Below the pieces are notes generated by a model. It was not told where the DNA came from and did no database searches. It worked only from the letters and a program-made list of their open reading frames with translations. From Cytophagales bacterium (GTDB lineage Bacteria; Bacteroidota; Bacteroidia; Cytophagales; 172606-1): a DNA stretch of 59,646 bases. Within the stretch, counting starts at the first letter, position 1. Each line of letters begins with the position of its first letter. A program made the position numbers and the translations under genes. The DNA lies in NCBI GenBank assembly GCA_030448185.1, contig JAUJNL010000035.1, positions 1 to 59,646 of the forward strand. Direction: 5' to 3'. Below are positions 27,819 through 36,702 of this stretch, piece by piece.

Positions 27819-29201
27819 ATGCCTACGGAATTAGACTTAGAGGATATTCTAGAAGATATTAAGAAGGGCTGTTGTATACTCATCCTAGGGCCTGACCTGG
27901 TGAGTTACCCCAACAACCAATCCTTTTTTGAGGTAATGTGCCAGGAACTCCAAACCGATATCAGACTTAATGGTGAGATAGACGTGGGCCCCCAGTATAT
28001 TTTTACCCACGAGGAATTAATTCAATTAAAAAACCCTGCCAAAGTCACACCGCTGTATCGTCGTGTGAACAAGTTTTACAACAACCGGACTGAATTTGAT
28101 GCGCCCTTCGCTAAGATAGCCGGTATTCCCTTCCCGCTGATGGTGTCACTCTTACCCGATCAACGGCTGGCTTCCGTATTTGAAGAAAAGCAATTGGACT
28201 TTCAGTTCAAACATTATCCACGGGAAAAGAACCCAGAGGCAGTGGATAAGCCTACGCCGCTCCGGCCACTGATTTACAATATATTGGGTTTGGCCGATGA
28301 AGATGACGGCATCCTTACATTCGACCATCTGTTTACCTACTTGGAGGGTATTCTAGGCACACGCCCTTTACCGCAGGCTCTGCGGGAGGCACTGGATAAA
28401 GCGCGAACCTTTTTATTTCTGGGGGTGCATTTTGAGAAGTGGTATATGCAAGTGCTGCTCAAACTCCTCATTGGCAAAAAGCACCCGGAAAAGTTTTCAC
28501 TTCTGAAAAACGGGTATATCAACGAAGTTAACACCTTTATTGCCCGCCGGTTGGAGTTGCAGTTTCTGGAGGTTGAACCGCTTGACTTTCTCAATGAGCT
28601 TTATCAGCAATGTGCCAAGGAAGGTATTCTAAGATCCCAACAAGGCAGGCCTTCGAAAGCTAGGGTGTTCCTTTCGTATAGTCACCGGGATAAAGAGACA
28701 GCAGATCAACTAGGGGAGTATCTAACCCAGGAACGCATTGAGGTGATACGGGATATTGATAACATGTACGGCGGACAAGACATAGAAACATTTATTGCCA
28801 GCAATATAAATCAGGTAGATTGTGTACTAGCCATCATTTCTGAAAACAGCCTGCGTTCGGGTTGGGTAAGCAAAGAACTGATGATTACTATTGAACGCGC
28901 CGGGAAATATTTACTGCCTTGTTGCTTGGACTACAGCTTCGAACAGCCGGATTTTATTTCAAAAAGTTTAGTCGTTATTCAACAATCATTGGACGGCATT
29001 AAACAAGAAATGACCGAAAGAAAGGAGAGAGAGCTACACATTGATGATTTATACCGAAAGTACCGGCTGCTGACTGACTTGCGATATAACCTACCGACCA
29101 TTATTGCTAAGCTCCAAAACATCAAATGCATTTCCTGTCAACCAGACAATCTGGAACGGAACAAAAGCTTAATTGCTACATATATCCTACAGAATAAATA
29201 G
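27819..29201 (+). CDS. SIR2-like / TIR two-domain protein
   Basis: A 460-residue protein. Residues 1-260 resemble the SIR2-like domain of prokaryotic defence proteins: a nucleotide-loop start ILEDIKKGCCILILGPDLVS, then LFTYLEGILGTRPLP and TFLFLGVHFEKWYMQVLLKL, which is the 'phosphate-loop plus FLGxxFxDW' pattern. Residues 285-420 are a TIR domain (ARVFLSYSHRDKETADQLGE, VDCVLAIISENSLRSGWVSKEL) with Glu353 at the NADase position. Both domain types can consume NAD+, so this is a plausible abortive-infection effector. It lies 6 bp upstream of the nSTAND-LRR gene and is almost certainly co-transcribed with it. Confidence 0.82.
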   Translation: MPTELDLEDILEDIKKGCCILILGPDLVSYPNNQSFFEVMCQELQTDIRLNGEIDVGPQYIFTHEELIQLKNPAKVTPLYRRVNKFYNNRTEFDAPFAKIAGIPFPLMVSLLPDQRLASVFEEKQLDFQFKHYPREKNPEAVDKPTPLRPLIYNILGLADEDDGILTFDHLFTYLEGILGTRPLPQALREALDKARTFLFLGVHFEKWYMQVLLKLLIGKKHPEKFSLLKNGYINEVNTFIARRLELQFLEVEPLDFLNELYQQCAKEGILRSQQGRPSKARVFLSYSHRDKETADQLGEYLTQERIEVIRDIDNMYGGQDIETFIASNINQVDCVLAIISENSLRSGWVSKELMITIERAGKYLLPCCLDYSFEQPDFISKSLVVIQQSLDGIKQEMTERKERELHIDDLYRKYRLLTDLRYNLPTIIAKLQNIKCISCQPDNLERNKSLIATYILQNK

Positions 29202-29207
29202 TAGCTT

Positions 29208-32200
29208 ATGCATACGTCAACCTCGTCCGGTAAGTTCAGGTATCCAGGGGTGAAGCCGTTCACCCCGGAGGAGCAAGACCTATTTTTCGGCAGAGAAAAA
29301 GACATTGCTGACCTGTTTACCCTCATTTTCGTTCGGCAGATTGTGGTGCTCTATGGGAAGAGCGGTTACGGAAAAAGCTCCCTTATTAATGCTGGCATCA
29401 TTCCTAAGTTACAAGCCGAGACAAAGTTTAAACCATTCACCATCCGGTTCACCAACTATATTGATAAGGAAAACACGCCCTCGCCCACTGATACTGTCCG
29501 GGGAAGACTAAGCGCTGAATTGCCTGACCAGTCTTCGCCCTTAGACCAGTTGCTAGTGCGGGAGGATTCATTCTGGTACCTGATCAAAACCCGCCAGTGG
29601 CTCCAAGAGACCTCTCAAGTAGTGTTGATCTTCGATCAGTTCGAAGAGTTGTTTTCCTACCCCAAAGAGCAGATCAAAGCGTTTTCCGAGCAACTCAGCC
29701 AATTACTTTACACTACCATTCCGGTTCAGTTTCGAAAGCCCTTGAACGAATTAGATGAACGCGGGGAGCTTAGCGACGATTTTCACGAATTCCTTTACCA
29801 AAAGCCTGACGTAAAAGTTGTTTTTTCTGTACGTTCAGATCGCCTTTCGCTGCTGAACATGCTCACCGCTCAGCATCCGACCATCCTGCAACATTGTTAT
29901 GAACTGGATGCTCTTTCGCCCCATGAGGCCCGGAAAGCCATTATTCAACCCGCCCGCCTGCCAAAGGAATTAGGGTTTGGTAGTCCCCGTTTCAGTTATT
30001 CCAAAGAGGTGCTGGAAGCGATACTGAAGGGAGTAGCCAACCCGCAGGATGGAAAAATTGAAACCGCTACCTTGCAGATTATCTGTAGGTATGTGGAAGA
30101 AACGCTGGCAAAAGACCAAGCCGACAGCGAGGTCACTCGGGAAATGTTGGGTGACATTACCGACATTTTTCGTCAGTATTACGAAGGGGTGCTCAACCGG
30201 TTGCCGCCAGAGGACCGACAGAAAGCACAGCGGCTGATTGAAGAAAAATTAATAACGGGTAACCAGCGCAATGCACTTTCTGAAGCTTTTATAAAAAAGG
30301 AATTTGATATTGATGATAAACTATTGAAAACATTGGAAACAAGTTCCTTGCTGCGAAAAGAAAGAGATGCGTCAGGCAGGTTATTATATGAAGTAAGTCA
30401 TGATACACTTGTGGAGCCTGTTCAAAAGGTTGCAGAATTAAGGTTGAAAAAAGAGGAGGAGGAGGAAAAAGCAGAGCTTGAAAGGCAAATTCAAAAAGAA
30501 AAAGATCGTGTGCGTGAACGCGATGAAGCGCTGAAGGAAAAACAGAAATTAATCGATGCCTTTTATTTTCACGAGGATAAATTTGCTCTGGCAATCAATA
30601 GTTTTTCATCAATATCAAATTCCTTAAAAGATAAAAAGTTTTACTTCATTGATAAAGAAGGCAATGAATGGACCCATCTTGGACGATGGGATAAAGCTGA
30701 ACAGTTTGATGAAGATTCCGGATTTGCAAAAGTTAGCATAAAGAATGAAGACCGCCTAAGCAGCTTTAATAGTACTGGAAAACCGGAAGAGAATGACTCA
30801 GATAACTCAAAAAAAGGAAATGATTTTGGTACTTCCAAATTTGAATATAATAATAAAAAGAATGAAGGCGGCGAAGAGGGGGATAACAATAATTCTGTAA
30901 AGCCGGAAGAGAAAGGTTCGGTTAAGCAAAAAAAAGAAAGTATTAAAAGTAAGGAACGCTCATACCGGGACTACCTCCTAGACGTGCATGGTAATTCTTA
31001 CAGGGTTTGTTATGAACTTAGTGACCTTGACAAAGAGATAACGGCAGTAGATTTAAGAGGGAAACATTTTTCTGAAATATTTCCTAGTAAAATCCTAGAA
31101 TATCCTCAACTTCAGATACTCATTATTGATGGCCAAAACGATAAAAAAAACAGGTTTAATGCCATACCCCCTGGTCTTGCTAAATTAAAAAATCTTATCT
31201 ATCTCTCCTTTCAATTTTGTGAGATCAATAAATTTCCGGATGTACTAGGAGGATTGAAAAAATTGCAAAAATTACTTTTAGGAAACAATCAATTGGAGTT
31301 TATACCAGAAGCATTGTGTGAGTTAACTGAATTGACCGAACTTAGTTTATCAAGCAATCAGCTCAAGGAAATTCCTGAATCCATTAGTAATCTGTCCAAA
31401 TTGCAAAAGCTGTACTTAGACAAGAACCAACTGGAGCTCCTCCCGGAAGCATTATACAAGCTGAGGGAACTGAATGAATTACATTTAACAGAGAACAAAC
31501 TCAATGAAATTTCTGGTAAAATTGCCAATCTCAAGGAACTAGAAATTTTGAGTTTGAGTGGAAATAAATTAGCCAAACTTCCTAATTCATTTTGGGAACT
31601 TCGTGAAATTAGGCAGATCGGTCTATGGGGCAACCAGCTAAGTGAAATTTCCGAGTCTATTGGCAACCTGTCCAAATTGCAGAAACTGTACCTGGAACAG
31701 AACCCGTTGGAGTCTATACCGGAAGCATTGTATGAGTTAACTGAATTGACCGAACTTAGCTTATCAAGCACTCAGCTCAAGGAAATTCCAGAATCCATAG
31801 GTAATCTGTCCAAATTACAGGTATTAAGCTTATCTGAAAACCAACTGAAGTCTATACCGGAAGGATTCTATAAATTAAGGGAACTCAAGGAAGTGTATTT
31901 ATGGAGTAACCAGCTAAGTGAAATTTCCGAGTCTATTGGCAACCTGTCCAAATTGCAGAAACTGTACCTGGAACAAAACCAACTGGAGTCTATACCAGAA
32001 TCTTTATACGAATTACAGGAACTGACTGAACTGTATTTATGGAGCAACCAGTTAAAAGAGATTTCCGAATCCATTGGCAAACTTTCAAAATTGCGGACAC
32101 TGTCTTTTGATCAGAACCAACTGGAGTCTATACCGGAAGCGTTGTGTGAATTATACCAATTGACCGAGCTTGGGTTATCAGGTAATAAAATCAAGGCAAT

Positions 32201-32282
32201 TCCTATACATATCGACAATTGTTTAAAGTTACAAATACAAATACCAACCAACTGGAATTTCCGGACGCATTATACGACTTGA
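29208..32282 (+). CDS. nSTAND NTPase with C-terminal leucine-rich repeats
   Basis: A 1,024-residue frame. Residues 8-35 have the nSTAND1 lead motif (YPGVKPFTPEEQDLFFGRE). Walker A is GKSGYGKSS at residues 50-58 and Walker B is VVLIFDQFEELF with Asp143. A sensor-type arginine region follows (VKVVFSVRSDRLSLLNML), then the helical STAND arm and a coiled-coil (KKEEEEEKAELERQIQKEK). Residues 520-580 are a charged, low-complexity linker. From about residue 610 come LRRs of 23 residues (LQKLYLDKNQLELLPEALYK). The frame ends in a disrupted LRR; homologous LRR sequence continues at 32487 in another frame. It is the likely sensor/switch for the SIR2-TIR protein upstream. Confidence 0.82.
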   Translation: MHTSTSSGKFRYPGVKPFTPEEQDLFFGREKDIADLFTLIFVRQIVVLYGKSGYGKSSLINAGIIPKLQAETKFKPFTIRFTNYIDKENTPSPTDTVRGRLSAELPDQSSPLDQLLVREDSFWYLIKTRQWLQETSQVVLIFDQFEELFSYPKEQIKAFSEQLSQLLYTTIPVQFRKPLNELDERGELSDDFHEFLYQKPDVKVVFSVRSDRLSLLNMLTAQHPTILQHCYELDALSPHEARKAIIQPARLPKELGFGSPRFSYSKEVLEAILKGVANPQDGKIETATLQIICRYVEETLAKDQADSEVTREMLGDITDIFRQYYEGVLNRLPPEDRQKAQRLIEEKLITGNQRNALSEAFIKKEFDIDDKLLKTLETSSLLRKERDASGRLLYEVSHDTLVEPVQKVAELRLKKEEEEEKAELERQIQKEKDRVRERDEALKEKQKLIDAFYFHEDKFALAINSFSSISNSLKDKKFYFIDKEGNEWTHLGRWDKAEQFDEDSGFAKVSIKNEDRLSSFNSTGKPEENDSDNSKKGNDFGTSKFEYNNKKNEGGEEGDNNNSVKPEEKGSVKQKKESIKSKERSYRDYLLDVHGNSYRVCYELSDLDKEITAVDLRGKHFSEIFPSKILEYPQLQILIIDGQNDKKNRFNAIPPGLAKLKNLIYLSFQFCEINKFPDVLGGLKKLQKLLLGNNQLEFIPEALCELTELTELSLSSNQLKEIPESISNLSKLQKLYLDKNQLELLPEALYKLRELNELHLTENKLNEISGKIANLKELEILSLSGNKLAKLPNSFWELREIRQIGLWGNQLSEISESIGNLSKLQKLYLEQNPLESIPEALYELTELTELSLSSTQLKEIPESIGNLSKLQVLSLSENQLKSIPEGFYKLRELKEVYLWSNQLSEISESIGNLSKLQKLYLEQNQLESIPESLYELQELTELYLWSNQLKEISESIGKLSKLRTLSFDQNQLESIPEALCELYQLTELGLSGNKIKAIPIHIDNCLKLQIQIPTNWNFRTHYTT

Positions 32283-32780
32283 AAAATTTAACCGAACTAT
32301 ATCTAAAAGAAAACCAACTAAGTTGGATTAAGGAATCAATTGCCAAACTTGTGAAATTAAAAATTCTGGGTTTGGGCGGAAATAAATTATCCAGTTTGCC
32401 GGATTCATTCTGGGGGCTTTGAACTGACTGAGCTGTATTTATGGAACAACCAGCTGAAAATTTCCGGATTTGGCAATCTTTCAAAATTGCAGAAACTGGA
32501 TTTGAATACCAACCAACTGGAATCGCTTCCGGACGCATTATACGACTTGAAAAATTTAACCGAACTATATCTAAAAGAAAACCAACTAAGTTGGATTAAG
32601 GAATCAATTGCCAAACTTGTGAAATTAAAAATTCTGGGTTTGGGCGGAAATAAATTATCCAGTTTGCCGGATTCATTCTGGGGGCTTAGTGAACTGACTG
32701 AGCTGTATTTATGGAACAACCAGCTAAGAGAAATTTCCGGATCCATTGGCAATCTTTCAAAATTGCAGAAACTGGATTTG
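32240..32780 (+). repeat. 276-bp tandem duplication of four LRRs, first copy eroded
   Basis: The segment 32505-32780 (276 bp, 92 codons, in frame) is preceded by a near-copy at 32240-32504 of only 265 bp. The 11 missing bases fall in three places: GAATTTCC against GAATCGCTTCC, GCTTTGAAC against GCTTAGTGAAC, and CAGCTGAAAATT against CAGCTAAGAGAAATT. These losses break the reading frame of the long LRR gene. Confidence 0.85.
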
Positions 32781-33941
32781 AATACCAACCAACTGGAATC
32801 GCTTCCGGACGCATTATACGACTTAGGAGATTTGACGGAACTATATGTAGAAGGAAACAAACTGAGCTGGACCGAAGCATTGATAATTTGGGGAAAGCGT
32901 TTATTACTTGGATTAGATCATTTTCCTAAAGCCCGCATCGCATTAGAAAATGTTATTAAGCAGCTTCAAGCAGAAGCCCAGGAAAAGTTGAACGGAGAAA
33001 AGGCGTTAGAAGCCATAGGTCTGTTTCAGCAGGCGCTTCGGTTTGAAAGAGAGTTAAGCCGCCCTGATAATTTCGTAGCGCTCAACCGGCAGCTGGTTAA
33101 TGCATTACTGAAAGAAGACCGATTGGAAGAGGCCTTGGCACAGTTAACAACGACTATTGCGATTGAATCCATCGCTCAGAAGGAAAAGCTTAAAGCCGAA
33201 CTGCAGAGCCTGCTGACTATGGTGTACTTTCTGCTTGAAGATATTTCCTCGGCGCAGAAATATTATCAAAATAGCATCAATTTGCTTCAATCTCAAAACA
33301 CACCCTCGCCAGGTAAAACTATTGGAGAAACCTGGTACCCCCTTGTGCCTAGCTCCCGTCAATTCTGGACGCTCCAGGATGGGTTGCGCTCCCTGGAAAC
33401 ATCGTCAGATATAAATCACGATTCTCTCACCACGCTGGCAGATACACGTAATACCCTGACCGGCAGCCTAGATAAACTATACAGTTTAGATACCTCGAAT
33501 AATGAATCAACTATACCAATTGTGATACCGGTGGTATTAGAAGTTGGGAATGACATTGTTCCGAAGGTAGATTCAAAAGCCGATGGCGGTAAATTCCTTT
33601 ACGAAGACATTCCATCCATGCGTGAACGGATTGAAAAAGACACCGGTGTAAAGGTACCCGGGGTTCGTGCCAGAGGGATGGGCAGCACAGAAAATTCTGG
33701 CCAATTTATTATTCAATTGGATGAAGTTCCTGTATTCAGGGGTTCGGTAAAAGTCGGCAAAGGCTATTGCCCGGCATTATATGAAGTAATTCTATTAGGT
33801 GTCCCCATCGAAGCAACCGCAACCAATCCCTGGACCGGTGAAAAGGGATGTTGGGTTTCCTTTGACTACCAGGATAAACTCAGGAGGCAAATCTGGAACT
33901 GTGGGAAGAAACATTGTTCATCATTTATCAGATTGAAGTGA
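32487..33941 (+). CDS. LRR-TPR segment with the start of an FHIPEP (FlhA/SctV-like) domain
   Basis: A 484-residue frame that continues the nSTAND-LRR protein in another phase. Residues 1-130 are the last LRRs (LKNLTELYLKENQLSWIKES). Residues 145-280 are helical and TPR-like (EKALEAIGLFQQALRFEREL, DRLEEALAQLTTTIAIES). From about residue 345 the sequence matches the cytoplasmic domain of FlhA/SctV export-gate proteins: IPVVLEVGNDIVPKVD, IPSMRERIEKDTGVKVPGVR, VPVFRGSVKVGKGYCP. FlhA's membrane half is absent. The frame breaks near 33890 and the domain continues in the next frame (33914). Repaired, the complete gene 29208-34531 would encode a roughly 1,770-residue STAND-LRR-TPR-FHIPEP protein. The internal start is not considered real. 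Confidence 0.72.
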   Translation: MQKLDLNTNQLESLPDALYDLKNLTELYLKENQLSWIKESIAKLVKLKILGLGGNKLSSLPDSFWGLSELTELYLWNNQLREISGSIGNLSKLQKLDLNTNQLESLPDALYDLGDLTELYVEGNKLSWTEALIIWGKRLLLGLDHFPKARIALENVIKQLQAEAQEKLNGEKALEAIGLFQQALRFERELSRPDNFVALNRQLVNALLKEDRLEEALAQLTTTIAIESIAQKEKLKAELQSLLTMVYFLLEDISSAQKYYQNSINLLQSQNTPSPGKTIGETWYPLVPSSRQFWTLQDGLRSLETSSDINHDSLTTLADTRNTLTGSLDKLYSLDTSNNESTIPIVIPVVLEVGNDIVPKVDSKADGGKFLYEDIPSMRERIEKDTGVKVPGVRARGMGSTENSGQFIIQLDEVPVFRGSVKVGKGYCPALYEVILLGVPIEATATNPWTGEKGCWVSFDYQDKLRRQIWNCGKKHCSSFIRLK

Positions 33942-34531
33942 TTCTGCGACGCAACCTGGCCAATTTTCTTGGCATCTACGAAGTGGAAACAATTCTGAAA
34001 AACCATGCCAATACCCCAGGAGGTGAACAACAAATTGCCACCGCGCTTGCGGACCGCCCATCCCGATTGCACTTCGCCCGCCTGCTCCGTACCTTGGTGA
34101 AGGAGAATATCATGATCACCAATATTGGGGAAATTCTCCAGACCGCTCAGGAACTACACATTAATAGAGGAAATATAGACGAAATCGTTCGTCAAGTCCG
34201 CTTAAGAAATAAAGCTGTGTTGCCGGGTAATCAACCAGGCGTGCAGCGATTTGAACTACCAGGCAATTGGGAAGAAATGCTTAATGGGTGGGTGAGTATA
34301 CTTAGTGGAAAAACGAAGTTTACGCCGCCTCCGGCTGACGCGCCCGCGCTCCGTCTGGAGAGGGACTGTCTCGTACCAGCACCACATCGGATCAGCGTGC
34401 TGGTTGTGCAGAATTATCAAATCCGGCCTTTTTGGGGCCGGTTGCTTGAGAATCGGTACCACGACTTAATGGTGATGGTTGCCGTAGAACTCGACATGAC
34501 GGCCGTTTCCGACAACAAATGCAAAGATTAA
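33914..34531 (+). CDS. Continuation of the FHIPEP-like domain
   Basis: A 205-residue frame completing the first FlhA/SctV-like domain: FIIYQIEVILRRNLANFLGI corresponds to the region following the linker in FlhA, LHFARLLRTLVKENIMITNI to the conserved 'LLRxLLxExVxIRNL' helix, and DEIVRQVRLRNKAVLPGNQP follows. The C-terminal part (PAPHRISVLVVQNYQIRPFW) is unlike FlhA. It overlaps the end of the preceding frame by 28 bp in another phase, consistent with a single frameshift. The next gene, 15 bp on, is a second FHIPEP protein. Confidence 0.65.
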   Translation: MFIIYQIEVILRRNLANFLGIYEVETILKNHANTPGGEQQIATALADRPSRLHFARLLRTLVKENIMITNIGEILQTAQELHINRGNIDEIVRQVRLRNKAVLPGNQPGVQRFELPGNWEEMLNGWVSILSGKTKFTPPPADAPALRLERDCLVPAPHRISVLVVQNYQIRPFWGRLLENRYHDLMVMVAVELDMTAVSDNKCKD

Positions 34532-34546
34532 AGAAAAGGAGGTGAA

Positions 34547-36340
34547 ATGTTAAATATTCATCCGTTAGAACAAATGCCTGTGTTACAGGTAAAGTTGGAG
34601 TTCGCATCCTCGCTGGCGCAGCTCTGTGAAGCGGCCGGGTCAGAAAAGGATATACTCAGCCAGGCCATTGGTTTGCAAATTGATCAGCTGCTCGGTATTT
34701 TGGGTATTCCGGGCAAAACGCAGGTAGAAATGGGCGTTCCGAAAAGTTCTCGGATGCCAGGCAAACAGTTTTTCCGGGTTATCGTAAACGGCCGACGGAT
34801 TCATTATCCCGACGAACTGCCAAAATGGGTATATGCTTATTCAACCCAAAACCTGGCAAATTCGGCAACGGACCTTCCCGGCATATTACTATGGCTGCAA
34901 GCAATTGGTCAGGAAGGCCAAGAAGCTCCGGGCTACCCGCTGCTGGTTGAATTCTTCAGCTTAACCTGTCTGGAGGCGATCCGCACTCAACCGGAGAGCC
35001 TGTTGGGATTTTCACAAGCAGAAGCCTACCGTACGCGCTTAACTCCGTCCCAGGAAAATGAACTCGCCGGTGTAGTAAATTGGCCTCCCGCAGCGGAATG
35101 GTTACTCCAGGTGATCAAAATAGTGGTAAACCTGGGGATTTCCCTAGCGGACATTCCGAAGGTCTCCGATATACTGCGCGAAACCATAGGGCACAGTCCG
35201 GAAGATGCTGCCGAATGGTTGATAGCAGCTTTACGCCCGGACGTACTTGAAGTACACCTTCCTGAGGAATACTTAAGAACGCTGACGTTGGCCGATCCTG
35301 AAAAAAATGCAACGATGTTCCCATTCATGCGAGATGGTCTTTTCGTTGAATTGGGTCTTGTTTATCCGCGTTTCCGTTTTGTTATTGATGAAAGCCTCAA
35401 ACCGGGTTGCTTTGCGCTCAAGATTAATAACTTGCTCAGACTACCTCAAATAGGGCTTCAGCCGGACCAATGCTTGGTAAACGATACGCAAGAACGGCTA
35501 AAATTAAATAATTCAGTGAAGGCGGTTGAAACAAGGAATCCAGCCACCCAGCAACCGGGCAGCATTGCACCAATTCATGCCATCGGGCAGTTGGAAAAAG
35601 CAGAATTGACAACCTGGAAAGCCTTCGGGTACCTGATCTTATGCATAGCAGCGGAACTGCGCAATAATAGCCGGTGTTTCGTTGATCTGCATTCGGTTCA
35701 AAAGTCTCTGGAGCAATTACAAATTGCTTTCCCCGAACTCGTATCCTCTGTCAGACCACTATACGCTAAAGAACAGATCACTCGCCTCCTGCGTACCCTT
35801 GTCTCAGAACAGTTGTCCTTACGCAACCTGCGCCTAATTCTGGAGCGGCTGCTGGACTACCCTTATGCACCGGATGATCGTACCCGTTATCTTGTACTTG
35901 ATGATCGTCCCAATTCCATTGGATCCCTGGAAAAGATCCCTGCGAAAAATATTGACAGACTGGTGGCTTTTGTGCGTGCCGGTTTGAAAAGCCAGATCAG
36001 CAACAAATATGCGCGAGGAACCAATACCCTGGTCGTGTACTTGATTGATGTAGAAATTGAACAAATAGTCTCCAAATGGAATAATGAAGATTTAGACGGA
36101 GATGGTTTTGATAGGAGCTTTTCAGATGAGGCGGATAAGATCATAGCAGCAATACGAACGGAGATTAAACATTTGCCTCCGATGGCAATGGCGCCGGCGA
36201 TCTGGACCACGATTGAAGCCCGCCCCGTTTTACGCCGTATTCTTCAGTATGAACTTCCCCGTATCCCGGTTATTGCAGGTCAAGAGACTTTACCAGACTT
36301 GAACATTCAGCCTCATGCTAGAATTTCCCTGCCGGCATAA
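34547..36340 (+). CDS. Soluble FHIPEP-family (FlhA/SctV cytoplasmic-domain-like) protein
   Basis: A 597-residue protein with no membrane helices. Residues 250-430 match the SctV/FlhA cytoplasmic core: MRDGLFVELGLVYPRFRF, LKPGCFALKINNLLRLPQIG, QCLVNDTQERLKL, TTWKAFGYLILCIAAELRNN, ITRLLRTLVSEQLSLRNLRL. The C terminus ends like FlhA (VLRRILQYELPRIPV, DLNIQPHARISL). The N-terminal 240 residues are a helical extension of unknown role. Annotated relatives are often labelled type III secretion proteins, but no other secretion or flagellar gene is present, so a secretion role is unlikely. A strong Shine-Dalgarno (AAAGGAGGTGAAATG) supports the start. Adjacency to the STAND-LRR-FHIPEP gene suggests the two FHIPEP domains form a ring or co-assembly. 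Confidence 0.75.
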   Translation: MLNIHPLEQMPVLQVKLEFASSLAQLCEAAGSEKDILSQAIGLQIDQLLGILGIPGKTQVEMGVPKSSRMPGKQFFRVIVNGRRIHYPDELPKWVYAYSTQNLANSATDLPGILLWLQAIGQEGQEAPGYPLLVEFFSLTCLEAIRTQPESLLGFSQAEAYRTRLTPSQENELAGVVNWPPAAEWLLQVIKIVVNLGISLADIPKVSDILRETIGHSPEDAAEWLIAALRPDVLEVHLPEEYLRTLTLADPEKNATMFPFMRDGLFVELGLVYPRFRFVIDESLKPGCFALKINNLLRLPQIGLQPDQCLVNDTQERLKLNNSVKAVETRNPATQQPGSIAPIHAIGQLEKAELTTWKAFGYLILCIAAELRNNSRCFVDLHSVQKSLEQLQIAFPELVSSVRPLYAKEQITRLLRTLVSEQLSLRNLRLILERLLDYPYAPDDRTRYLVLDDRPNSIGSLEKIPAKNIDRLVAFVRAGLKSQISNKYARGTNTLVVYLIDVEIEQIVSKWNNEDLDGDGFDRSFSDEADKIIAAIRTEIKHLPPMAMAPAIWTTIEARPVLRRILQYELPRIPVIAGQETLPDLNIQPHARISLPA

Positions 36341-36395
36341 TAGTATTTCGTACGATATAATTTGTTTTCTATAACTCTTGATCACGGATTTGACA

Positions 36396-36596
36396 ATGAA
36401 AATTGATTATGGCGAGTGCCCCTGTGGCGGTGTTTATGAAAACCGCCAGGTGGAGGTGCGTTTTGGTAATCAAAACGTAGTACTCAAAGATGTTCCCCAA
36501 GGCTTCTGTCCAAACTGCAAAAGCCGGGTTTATAAAACTGAAGTGCTTGAGAAGCTTGAAACGCTGATGAAAGGCGAGTCCCAATCTTCTTCATAA
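36396..36596 (+). CDS. YgiT-type zinc finger protein
   Basis: A 66-residue protein from the ATG at 36396; an upstream TTG in frame is less likely. Two CxxC pairs (CPCG at the N terminus, FCPNCK at about 45) with the spacing of the MqsA/YgiT N-terminal zinc-binding domain. YgiT-type proteins usually pair with an MqsR-like or DUF4258 toxin. None is visible here, so it may be an orphan or serve the FHIPEP operon just upstream (55 bp gap). Confidence 0.75.
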   Translation: MKIDYGECPCGGVYENRQVEVRFGNQNVVLKDVPQGFCPNCKSRVYKTEVLEKLETLMKGESQSSS

Positions 36597-36702
36597 ACAA
36601 CGTGAGTTCGGGCATGGAGTTCCCCCCAAATTAGGACCACTAGCTAAGCTAAAAAACAGCGATAATGAGCTTTTCGTCTTTTTCATTGGGGGAGGACTCG
36701 AT

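Noticed and set aside
34547..36340. Interpretation as a genuine type III secretion or flagellar export gate
   Set aside because: No membrane helices and no flagellar or secretion genes in the window; the similarity is restricted to the cytoplasmic FHIPEP fold.
36600..36700. Imperfect hairpin between the YgiT-like gene and the response regulator (CCCCCCAAAT / ATTGGGGGAGG)
   Set aside because: Plausible bidirectional terminator, but the arms are about 50 bp apart and mismatched, so not listed as a feature.
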